Part shown: piece after piece, positions 34,370 through 46,500 of the stretch
Position numbering within the stretch: the first letter of the stretch is position 1
Layout of the letters: every line of letters starts with the position of its first letter
From: Chrysemys picta bellii
Taxonomy: Eukaryota > Chordata > Testudines > Emydidae
NCBI RefSeq assembly: GCF_011386835.1
Contig: NC_088805.1
Location: 13,326,836-13,390,835, forward strand
Direction: 5' to 3'
Length of the DNA stretch: 64,000 bases
Translations under genes and position numbers: made by a program
The notes under the pieces: generated by a model
The model's database searches: none
What the model saw: only the letters and a program-made list of their open reading frames with translations
Told to the model about the DNA's origin: nothing

Positions 34370-37300
34370 TTTATTAAAAATATAACTTTGTAAAACAAAT
34401 TTCCATTGGAAAATAGAAGCATAGCCTCTGCTCACAGTGTCACGTAAAGTCCAGGGAAGGTGGCAGTGGACAGATAAACTGGCCTCTGACCTTGGCTGTA
34501 ATTAGCGTGGGGGAGCCAACCATTGGAGAAGCCCAGGGCTAGATCTGATTTATGCTGAGGTCAGGGTTGAGGTGTAATATGGTAGCAAAAATAGCTCCTG
34601 CCTACTTCCAGCCAGTTCCTCATTTTTATACACACTAAGCAACATTCACCCAGCCAAAAGTAAGGACAGCTCTAGCGCTATTTCTGTTCAGTTTATCTGC
34701 CTAGTGTTTTATGGTTCTACGTGATTGTTCTGCTAGCGTACAGTCAGTGGGCCTGCTCTTGAAGAGTTTGGTCCATTTTTGAACTGACTGTTTTGGGCCT
34801 ATGTAATTACCCCACAATTCTTGAGTGGCAACTAATTGTAGTAATCAGTGCTCCCATTGAGATGTCAGTCTACCTGCAGCTCAGGTCATAAGACTACTCA
34901 ATCACAACAGCTACTGCAAGCACCAGACTGTAACAAGTATGTAGGTGAACTTAAAGAAAAAGCAGGGCCCCTCTCATTCTACATACTACAGAATGAGTGC
35001 TAGCCAAGCAGCAACATTCTTTTATCCTCTACCGTTCTGCCACACTCACATTTACTACTTGTTCAGGCAAGCACTTTAAACCACAAGCCCTGCTTCAGGA
35101 AAACACATGCTTTACGTACTCATCAATGAGTAAGACCAAGAAATTTGTTTTCCAGACAAAACATCAAGATCCTGTGGTGGTTCTAGTGAAATCGTATTTC
35201 TGTATGAGACACCACTATGATGCAGCAGTAGCTTCTCATGGAGGTTGATGTAATAAAGATAGTTTCTTGGTGTACAATTCCTGGAGGAAAGCAGCGCTCT
35301 CTTTGTAGCAAGTTTCATTTTCAACAGCATTGAAATGCATCTAAAGGCTGACTTTTGTTTCTCCAAGTTAATAGAGTTCTAAGTGGCTAGCATTTTATTT
35401 ACATGATAGGAGCTTATGGTAGAAAAGGCAGGCATCCAGCAATCTGGTTTCATGAGATACAGGATTTTTTTAAAAGGCATGTACACAGCCATTTGTGACC
35501 AAAAGATAACAGTCAGAAGGGTTTGCGGAGACATTTTAAGCACGAGTTTAAAAAAAGTGGTGGAGGGATAATGAGACTGGAGTAAAAAGACTAAGGTCTG
35601 ACATGAATATCACTGTTTGCTTTTCTGCATAAGATGGATTAACAGAATAGGGATCTATTAATGCACAAAAAGCCAATATAAATCTGTTATATGCAAGGCT
35701 TTAAAAGCGTATAATAATCACAAATTCCTGTATGCAAACAAAGGTTCCCGTACACGTAAGTGACTGCAGGTGAATTTATAGAGGCACGCTGAGTCTTTGG
35801 TCCTATGAATTTTTCTAAAGCCCTTTAAAAATATCAGTGTACAAATATAAACAATGTGACTGCATACCCAGTCATACTTATGGCAGGGATGAGGCATAGA
35901 TCACAGACCTGAGCGGCCTAGGGTGTTATTTAACAAGCACTAGTCTGCTCCCCTGCTACAGGCGTATTAGCTATGACTGTTCTTTGGCATGTTCCCACAC
36001 TCCTCTCCTCGAATTCTCCGAAAAACGTAGGTCACTTGCGGTAGTTAATCAGGGACAACTCGTTTTTGTGGAGCACAATTCTTCCTGTGGACACAGGCGT
36101 AAACTAGTCACAGAACGCACAGCACTTCTCTGCATCGTGTCTCAGTGCGTTGGTGGGCGCTGTAACAGCTCCAGTTAGAAAAGGCTCATTGCGTATTTGT
36201 GAAGATGTAATAGAAATCCTGACTACACTACTCTTACCTGCACCCTTATTTTAAAGGGTCCTCCCAGAACCCATTTCACTCCTGTTTTGAAAAAATATTC
36301 ATTTCCTTCTTTTGTGCGTCCTCACTTCAACTCATCCAGGGGCCTGTCTTCAGCTTCCCTTGGAACACGTCTAGATAAGGATGAGCGAGGAAATTTGGCG
36401 AAGGCTTAGGGTTCCCCGCCCCCAGGGGAGAGGTGTAAGACTGGAAGATTATAATATATCATCAGTTCCTTCCAAAGGAGAAGAGAATTCACATTATCCA
36501 CACTTATGCACAGTCACGCTTTGCACAGCTCATTTGTAGCGACTCCCTCTTAGGTAGGGCCTAAGAAACCTTCAGTGCTGCTACAGAGGTGGCCCTCGTT
36601 CCTATAGTAGCTGACTGCCGCAACAGATGCTGTAGTACATAGACCAGTTTTGTGCTAATACTAATTTCAAATGATACCCATCGGACAGGCAAGAGCTAGA
36701 CAAAATGTTGTTAGACTCACTCCCTTATTGTGTGTCCATGCAAAGCTGTATCTTGCAGCTCTGCTGTGCAACTCGTTGGTGCTGAAACACACCTGAGCAA
36801 AGAAAGAAGTCTGTCATTGCTGCCTATTTCCCATGAATGGTGTGGCCAGAAAGCACATTCACACGTCAGGGGTTTTCCAAAGCCAGAAAGAAACCACTCC
36901 CACTCCTATCTGAGGATCTTCAGACTCTAGGGAAGATAGATTCAGGTTCCTGAGGGCAGCTCCCACTGGCACTGGGCCTGGTTCCCCTTTCCAAATTCCC
37001 ACTGCTTGGTTAATTCCTGATTTCTGGCTTCATATTCTAAATAGCTGCTTTGTTCACAAAATATATTTCTATATATCACACAAGTGCTGGTCCTTTGTCC
37101 TCTGGACCCAGCTGGCAGATATAATAAATGGAGGATATGATTCTAGCCAAGACTGGCTGACTAGTGCCTGTAACAGCTTGAAGGTAGCTTGTCATATATT
37201 GGAGAGTCAATTGTTACTATGAGTCTCACCCACACTCTCTGCTAGGTGGCTTCAAGAAGTCCGACTAGTACAGGAGATGTCAGGGGTGCTTCCAGGATAG

Positions 37301-37370
37301 CTGGTGCTCTGGACCCAGTTATTTCATAGTCTTTTTGGCTAGAATAAAATGTTTGCTACAGCACTTGTTC
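34370..37370 (-). other. GGT5: Possible long GGT5 3' UTR
   Basis: No coding exon or young transposon is recognised. On the - strand AATAAA occurs at 35394-35399 and at 34370-34375, the latter in a setting that looks like a transcript end. The UTR extent is inferred. Confidence 0.35.
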
Positions 37371-37517
37371 TTAATACCCAGATGACTCCCCGCGCTTCCT
37401 TTTATCAGAATAAGCAAAGATGCATCTTCCTTCCTTTGAAATCCCCTGGACAACATTTAGGAAAATGGTGCGGTTCTGTTCATGGTGTCCTCTGCGCAGC
37501 AGTCCCTTCTTAACAGC
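37371..37517 (-). CDS. GGT5: GGT5 coding exon 12, with stop
   Basis: Acceptor CCCTTTCAG on the - strand; stop TAA at 37373-37371. Contains TIFLNVVQGISKEGRCIFAYSD and ends ESSGY, parallel to the AGY end of the family. Confidence 0.93.
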   Translation of the reverse strand, partial: AVKKGLLRRGHHEQNRTIFLNVVQGISKEGRCIFAYSDKRKRGESSGY

Positions 37518-40500
37518 CTGAAAGGGAAGGAGCAGAAAAAACGAAGTAAGTCTCGCCGGGGCCTCTGTTGTGTGTTGCATCTGGGCTTATTCTCCCATGG
37601 GACAGAAACATGTTGAGCAGCTGGCCCGGAGACTGGGTTCAAATAAAAGGGACATCAACTGGAAGCGGGACCCTCCTAGCATTCGGTGTGGTGACAGACA
37701 AGGCAGCACTCATCCGCCTGCCAGTTATATTTGTAACTCACACAAAGGACAAGCAACAAGTGCAGGGAGAGCCGGAAGCTGCTCACCTCTTCAAAGCCTG
37801 ACTCGAACTGGATGGAGTTGTCCGTGGAAGCATGGAGAACTGGCAGTGAGATGGCATGCTTCAGGTCATAGCCAAACCAGAGTTTGTTCATGATTGCCTG
37901 CAGTGGAACAAACTCAGCAGTTAATGAAGGTGAAGGGTGAGAAACTGGGTCAAATTCTCATGTACACTGGTGCAAACCCAGAGCCACTCCTTTGAAGTCT
38001 TTGGGCTATATCCTACTTGTATGGCAGCGTAAGTCTGAAGTAACTCTAGACGTTACTGATTTACACCAGTTATATCTAGGCTCAAGTGAGAGTGACTGCT
38101 CTCCCTAAGTCTGGGTGGGCACCTTTGACAGCTTTAGTTCGTCAGGCCTCTTGAACCTGGTCAAACTAGTATATGCAGTTTCCACCACAGGGCGAGTCTT
38201 CTCCAGACTTGCTACCTACCTAGGGATTTGAATTAATTACCCTCAGTGATGTTGGTTCCTTCAGGAAACCCTGTAACTCGCTCACAAAGTCAGAATACAA
38301 TCCTGACCCCCATGAAAACACCTATAGGGTTGATACAATAGTCTTTTGCTATGTGCCCATATCTCACATAGACAACTGGCCATAAAGATGCTGTGCACCA
38401 TACCAAGGGAGAGCAGCTTATTCTCCACACCCTGTTGCTCCATGGGCCAAGGAGGGCTAGACACAGCTTCCTTCAACAGACCAAGACTACCCTTGAAACA
38501 GGTGGCGGGACAGGAACAAACACACACAGATGTTCCCTCCACACCCCAGATGCACTCACTGGTCTAAATGAACGGGACAGAGTTTGAATCTGTCTTGATT
38601 CTCCTTGCCTCATTTGAACATCAGCCCAGCTGTTATGAAACTGTTAAGAACAATATCTAGAGCTTTAACAAGCTTCTGGGATGAGTCTTTTTGTTGCTGG
38701 CAGCCAGGGGTTCATTTTTCATTTAGCCTCCTCTAAAAACAGACTACGCACTAGAACAACAAGCCCTAGGGGACAGGAGATGGGCTAGAAGGCTGGTCTC
38801 ACCCATCCCTAACTGCAGTCATTCAAGGCTGGGTCAACACCTTGGCCTACAGTGACTGCCTCGGTTTCCTGTCAGCGAAAGCCTGAACTAGCAAAAGGGG
38901 GAGGGTGAGAATGAGTGCGACTCAACATCCGGAGATGATGGTGCCAACAGTGAAGGGGAGATGTGCCTCTCGAGCTGGCCAGAGTGTGACTGTGAAATCC
39001 CTTACCCCACCTGGAAAGCAACCTGGGGACACTTTGTCCCCAACCTCTATGGAGAGGAAGTGATTTTCCCCACCCCTCAACCTCTAATGAGAGGAGTTTT
39101 TAAGGATAGGACTAACAATCGCATCAGGTTTATGAAAGAGGACACGGAGTGTGCGGAATGTCAGGAACATTCCCTATCTGGTCTGGGAGGTGGTACCAGC
39201 GATACCAGTTTTAATAAGCTCCCATTTCATCGTCTCTACCTCCAGTAGACACATCATCTCTTGCTTTTAGCAAGAAAGTCTAAGCCATCCCTGTGGGGCA
39301 ATGACAGAGCTGCCATGAAGTGAAGGAAACTCCAGTTCATGGGGATGTTAAAACCCACTTGGGCTAGTGTCCAGTGTAGTCACAAAGGCTGGTGGGCCTG
39401 CAGCACCCTCAAACAGTCTTAACAGCACTGACAAAAGGAGCTGCGGCCCCCTCTGCCCTGCAGGTAGGTTAATGAACGTTTCATGTGTTTAGTAGGAGGA
39501 AACTCAAATGAAGAGCAGTAACTTTAGTGCTCCTTCCCATGCCATGCAGTCACTCACTCACCAAGGCAGTGGCACTGATAATCAGGTCCCCTCCTGAGCC
39601 TCCAATCACCAGCTTGGAGTTATCATCTTTGGAGACGAGAATGGAAGGCACCATGGCAGAGGGAGGTATTTCTCCTAGAGAAGATGGAGAATGGAGTTAT
39701 TGGCCCATCTGGCCATAGGGAAAAAAACAAACTTCATTCATTGCAAATCTCTGTTTGGCTCTTCCCTGTCCCACACTGAACCTCGCCCGTTCCCCTCAGC
39801 AATTCAACTTTCCATCAGTTGTTCCAGAAATACAAGTCTTGGGGATTTGTTTTTCCCTTGGCCAGAGGCAACTCCTTGGAAGCCCAACCTGCACTAGAGG
39901 AGGCCTGTAACTATGAAGATGCTCTCACAGCTCTGCTTAGTTCTGTAGTGTGCTGCAGCCTCAAACTTCTTTGGGAACTGCTGGAACTAGACACCAGTGA
40001 TAGGCACAACCTGGGCACACCAGTGTTCGCAGTAGGGCTATAGTCACTGTCAGGGCCGGCTCTAGGCACCAGCAAAACAAGCTGGTGCTTGGGGCGGCAC
40101 ATTTTTAGGGACGGCATGGCCGGCGCCAGAATGCCGCCCCTAAAAATGTGCCCCGGCCGCCCTAGCTCGCCACGGCGCGCGAAACAGCTGATTCGTGCGC
40201 CGCTACTCGCCCTCCCTCCCAGGCTCTCAAGCCTGGGAGGGAGGGGGAGCAGCGGCGCGCGAATCAGCTGTTTTGCGCGCTGCGGCCGCTCGGGGTCTCC
40301 CCCTTCCTCCCAGGTTTGAAAGCCTGGGAGGGAGGGGGAGACTCTGAGTGGCCGCGGCGCGGGCGCTGCTTCTCCCCCTCCCTCCCTCCTAGGCTTGAGA
40401 GCCTGGAGGGAGGAGGCAGGGCTGGGGATTTGGGGAAGGGGCGGAGTTGAGGCGGGGCCGGGGGTGGGGTAATTCAAAAACTGGGGGGGGGGGGGGGCGC

Positions 40501-43500
40501 CAAAATTGTTTTTGCTTTGGGCGGCAAAAATCCTAGAGCCGGCCCTGGTCACTGTTCTGTCAACCTTTGGCATAGATGAGCCGTGGAAGAATTCCTTAGG
40601 ATGAAACTTACCTGCCAACATGGAAAACAATGTGCCAGTAGCCCCAGGCTTAGGGTGACCAGATGTCCTGTTTTTAAAGGGACAGTTCTGTTTTTTGGGG
40701 ACTTTTTCTTAGATAAGCACCTATTACCCCCCCACCCCCATCCTGTTTTATCACAGTTGCTATCTGGTAACCCTACAGGCTCGAGCACTTTATTTAAACC
40801 TATAGGGTTATACAGCTATAAATACACCTCTGGCACTATAATAAAACTATTTAAATTCTTGGTGGATGCGTGTGTCTTGTGAGGATTATTATTTTCCCCA
40901 CAATCTGAGAATTGTGAAGTCACTGGGAGCCGAGAGTAAGCACTGCAGCATTTATCCCTATATGAATTGTAGTTACTTTTCTGAGTTCAGCGTCTCAGCA
41001 TTTTGCCTCTGCTTTGTATGCCCTAGCCAGAAAATGAATGAAAGAGTTTTACAGACCCAGGTACTGCACTAATTCAGAACAAACTCACATCTAGTTCTGG
41101 TCAGAAAAGGATCAGGGAGGAAAAGTAACCTCTGACCCTTGGAATGTCTTGCTGGAGATCATTTCCCAAGGTGCACTTCGGGCTCAGAGCTATGAGCTGG
41201 ATGCTCAAGATCTGGGAGCACATCCAAAGGTTTGTGGATGCTCACGGCACGTTCTGGCCTTTTGTTTAGATACGAGGCGACAGCTCTCACCGCTAGTGAT
41301 CTTGTTTCTTGGCTTCTTGCAGAAGTCAGCGAGCTCGTTATTTAAAATGATCCCAGTGCTTGGGGAATATACCATTGAGCCAAACCTGAGTGGAGGGAAA
41401 GCACACGTGAGATGTGGTAGTCCAGGACTGTTATGCCAAAGATCTCCGACAGACAGAACAGCAGAGAACCCTTTGGGAATTACCACTGGCCATGCTGCAC
41501 CATGCCAACCTAGTGCTGCCATATACAGGAGCCCTTAGAAGACTCTGCTAAGCCCATATTCAGCGCAGAGGTGCCAGTGCCTTAAGGCTGCGGTACCTTT
41601 ATATTTACTGTTGTGTGGCCACAGGCTGTGTGGGTTGCTGAGTCCACTATCTGTAAGAAGAGACAAGAGAGTTTTACCTTTTGTATGGCTACGTTTTGAA
41701 ATCAGAGTAAATACTACACCCAAATCCAGAGACATCACTGAACGGGCGACAAAACCGAGACACTTCTACTTCCTAAGCCAGCTGAGTCCAGGTGCTTGTA
41801 CAAGAGTTGCTGGCTGCCATTTTCTAGAGCACCTCTCAGTAGGTGGCTCAGTAGCAAAAACTACTGAGCAAGTTGTTTGTCCTGTCTGACTCTCAAGTGG
41901 GCGTGGCAGTGAGGTGGATTGGGGGCTACATCCCTTGATAGCAGGGGGCAGTTTCACTGCTCCAGCTGGGAACAATCAAACTCAGATGACTGGTTGAGGG
42001 AAGCTCAGAGTAAGGCTGTCCTGAGGGTAGCTACATCCCTGCTCCTGCCTTGCCTATTTCTGGGAAACTGTAACACGGGCTGTTGTATTGTTCATAACCG
42101 TCTTGGGAGCCGGGTAACTGGCTGGGCCAGTTTGTTATACTGGACAGTAGGACTGTGTGTCAGTTTCAGTAGAGACCCAGGCCATCTGGTCCCCTCCTTA
42201 TGAGTACAGCACAGCAACCCTCTTCCTTCCCCCTCACTCCCCCCCGAGTGGCAACTTGCAAAAGAGTGAAGGTGGGGGAGAGACAGGGGAGACCTGAGAC
42301 TGAAGCCATTTCCAGAGAGTCACAAGATGGGCAGCAGCCATCTTTCAAGTGGCACTACCCACACTTGGACGCTCCAGGAGCCCCACAAACCTGCTCAGCA
42401 GAGTCCCAGTCACACTCCCTCTGGGTGACCAAATCACCAGGCTCTGGTCACTTACGGCTGGTTGATAGTGCTGGTGACAGACACAGCACTGCCATCTTCA
42501 GCGAGGACGGAGACGTGGGCGGTGCCGTAGCCTATGTTGCTTGTCTGTGACAGATTGTAAAAACTGTTTGGATGGTCACCTCTGTCATCTATACGGTTCC
42601 TGGCAAGTTCAGCAAAGGAGTTGGACAACAGTTCCTGAATAGTCACCTAGGAATAAGGCCAAGGGCAGTGAGATGACCCTTCCAGAGCACAGGGATGCTG
42701 CTGCAGGCTGAGGAGGAGGTCATAGGGTTTAACTCAAGGTGATGGAACTCAGAGAATCTACATCACCACTCAAGCACTGTCAGCATTTGTTGCCCACTGT
42801 TTCCCACAACGCACCTCCTCAAACAACACTAAGCAGAGCTATCAGTGCTTAATAACCAACTCCTGAACAAATGAGAACACTCTGGCAAACAACAATGGAT
42901 GACACCTGTAATCCAGATCCTCTTTCCTGCTTTAACTGATCAGGTGAGCAAAGCCATTGAAATGAAACAATCAAAACACTGACATTGAGACTGTCTGAGA
43001 ACACAGGGCCCAATTCTGCCACCCTCAGCCAAGCTAAGCAGTACTGTCCTCCACCAGTTGTCCCACTGAGTTTACTTCTTCCCCATTGCAACAGGACTAC
43101 ACAGAGTAAATTCCTACTCAGCACAAGTAAGCATGAGAGAAGTAACACGTCATATTGCAGTGCAGTATTCTAATGAACCTTAAGGGGACTTGGCAGGTTG
43201 TTTGGAAGGTTTATCTTAGGGAGTGTAAAGCATATGAGTTTATGACAAAGAGGTTTCAAAACAGAAACAGCAGCCCTGCAGCAAAGCTATAGAGAAGGCA
43301 GGAGAGGAGGAAGGGGGCCCAAGTTAACAGCTGTTCTCCACGACAGTGTTTCCTATCAACTATCCAATGGACAGTCAGGACAGGAAGCCCAAGTTTGCAC
43401 ATATTCATCTTACAAGTAAGAGTTCCATTGAGATGGAGATGCACTGGACCAGTGAGCTATGAAACTTTATGGGGTTTGGGCACTAGAATCTTATTAGCAA

Positions 43501-46500
43501 GGAAACATTGACTGGACTTTAAAATACATGGACAATTAACAGCAAATTGATTTCCGTTTCTTCCCTTCCCCCACTGATTGTGCCGCAGGGACAGTCTGAG
43601 ATCTGCAATGGCATTTCTGGCTGCCTCATGGAGCTGTGCCGGCTCACCTCCTCTATGCCAGAGAACTGCGGGTCATCCAGTTTTGGCTTTTGCCCATTGC
43701 CAAACTTCAGGGCCTCTGCAATCCGATGGTAGGTCTCAATCTTCCCATTGGTCGACTCCAGGGACTCTGGCGTGAATTTAAACTCTTTGGTGCAGGGTAA
43801 ACCAAAGGGATTAATGAAGTAAGGAAGACAACCAGCTGCATTATATCATGAGTCCTAATTCGATCTACTCTTTCTGTCCCATCCCTATTCTTAATCCATT
43901 TCTTCCCATCTGAGAGATTTGATCCCGCAGACTGGGCATGGGCTGAGAGCCAGGAACACCAAAGTTCTAATTCCAGCTCTGAAACCAATTTTCTGTGTGA
44001 CCTTGGGAAAGTCAGTTAACCTCTCTGCCTCTGTTCCCCTAGCTGTATAATGGGGATAATAAGGGCCAACTAGTATTATTACATTGCTGTTTCTGATCTC
44101 ATCCTGCCCCTCCACCCACTGTCACGGCCAGTGCCCTTCCCGCCCAGGTAGATGGCACACGATACAGAAATCTGCCTTTCATTTCACAGATTACCTTTCA
44201 GTATGTTGAGGATGAAGAGAAGAACAGCACCCCCAGCAGGTGGTGGAGGGGAATACATTGTGTATCCACCCAGAGAAATATTCAGAGGTGTCATCACTTT
44301 TGCCTGGAAATTCCTGAGGTCCCTCAGCGTCAGACTGCCGCCTTCAAGAGAAAACGAGAGGCACGTGCCATTGGAGTGATAGCTTGCTCTATGGGTACCT
44401 GCCATAGGCAGAGAGAACCAGAGCCCCTGCAAGCCTGATGAATACTTATTACAACCGGCCCCAGCATCCCCCCACCTTTTGCCCTTCCTCTTTTGTGTGT
44501 CAAACCCAAGGACAGCAAAAAACTGATACAGCTGGTGAAACAACTGCACAGTGACCCTGAATGACAGAGCAGAAGCTGGGTTTCAGGCTCCACTCCTGGG
44601 GCTGAGCCAGGTCATGTCTGCCCCCCGTGGAAAGGGAAATGGCGTGAGTTGCCCTGCTGTTGGACCTCCGCCTGCTGGTTGCCCCACCAAACAATACTGC
44701 TGATCTTCCCCTAACAATGGACAAGGTGAACCCGGAGTGAAGAGCAGGAGGGGGGCTCTCAGACTAGGAACAAAAAAGGAAAAATATTATTCAAGGACTG
44801 TATTTTCTGCACTCAGTGAGTCAACAAGACATGAATAAAGTGCAGCAACCAGTTGGGAGGCTATACCAAGTCCAACAGGAGACTCATCTTCTTACTCCTT
44901 ATCTCACATCAGGAGCCAAATGTGTGGGCAGGGTCAGCTTCCTCATGAGGTAAAATATCTGCAAGGTCTGCTCTTTCCTTTCTTTGATAAATGAACCCTC
45001 AGCTGTATTCAAGTCAAGGCTACATCTTTCCTGAACGTAGACCTATTTTCTTAGCTGAAAACCCTATTGTGTATAATCCCTAGGCATCAGGGCTCAAATC
45101 CCAGCATGGTGTAATTCCATAGAGTCAGCGGAGTTGCCCCAGGAAATATCAGGCCTAGCATTTTCACCAATACTTGTCATGATGCCGATTTTTAAAAAAG
45201 GCGACTAGTGACTTTGAGTGCCTCAATTTTGGGGGCCCCAAACAGAGTTCTTTGCACTTATCTTTATTGAATTTCATCCTGTTGATGTCAGAATAATTTT
45301 CCAATTTGACAAGATCCTTTTGAAATCTAATCCTGTCCTCCAAAGTACTTGCAACCCCTCAGTTTGATGTCATTGCCAAAATTTATAAGCATACTCTCCA
45401 CTCCATTATCCAAGTCATTAATGAAAATATTGAATAGTACTGGAGCCAAGACTGACCCCCTGCGAGACCCCACTAGCTATGCCCACCCAGTCTGACAGTG
45501 AACCACTGATAACTTCGCTTTGAGTATGATCTTTCAACAGGTTGTGCACCCACCTTACAGAAATTTCATCTATGATGTATAACTGTTACCTACTTTCATT
45601 CCTTATGTCATTCACCAAATCCTCTGCTATCTTGCCCTCATAAAATTCTCTGGCTCCCTTCTCTGCTACATTCTTCAGTGTTTTCAACAGGGCTGGCCAA
45701 AAGATGATTGCATCAGGTTTTAGGACCACACCATTCTTACAGAACTGCTGGCTGTTAAGAGAGAATGTCCATCAGTTCAGGTTTATAGCGTGCGTGTGAT
45801 TATTTCTCTCCCTTAATAGAGTCCCCATTTGCCAGCCAAAGCTTGTTTCTTCTGTGTACCATTTGTCCTTGTTCTCCAAAGCTCCAGTCCATACCACCAG
45901 GGGCTGGCCTGTCTTCATACAGTACCGCTCCCTTGGCAAGCATGTCTCCATATCAAGTCCCACACAAAGATTCCTTACTCTGGGCCTGAAGCTGCAGCCT
46001 TTACTCAAGGAATCCCAATAGGAATGCTCACACGAGTAAGACTGCAGGTTTCTGCCCTGTCAACGGACAGTTGCAATACTGTCAATGTCTTTCAACAGAG
46101 GCAATCTTCACACATCCAGTCCCCCATCTTATTTTCAACATGCAGATGCACATTTCCCAGGGCAGCCAAGCTCCACCCAGCCCCTGCCTCACTTCCTCCT
46201 CCCCTGAGTGCACCGCATCCCTGCTTCTCTGCCTACCTCCCAGCACTTCCTGCCCAGCCGCCGCCAAACAGCTGTTTGGCAATGATAGCACGTTCCAGGA
46301 GGGAGGAAGAGGAATGGGAACATGGCACACTTAGGGGAGGAGGCGGGGCCGGTGCAGGGATTTGCGGAAGGAGTTAGAATAGGGGCGGGGGGGGCAGAGT
46401 TGGGGCGGGGACTTTGGTGAAGGGGTTGGAATGGGAGCAGGGCAGGGGTGGGAAGAGGTGGGGCAGGGGCGGAGCCCCCTGGAAGGGGTGGAGTGGGGGC

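Noticed and set aside
39911..40630. 239-codon - frame
   Set aside because: Runs through the GC-rich foldback MITE at 40051-40547; proline/serine-rich composition follows the repeat, not a protein family.
45772..46008. 78-codon - frame considered as the missing GGT5 exon 5
   Set aside because: No ETL-helix or FY-G motif, no fitting splice sites or phase.
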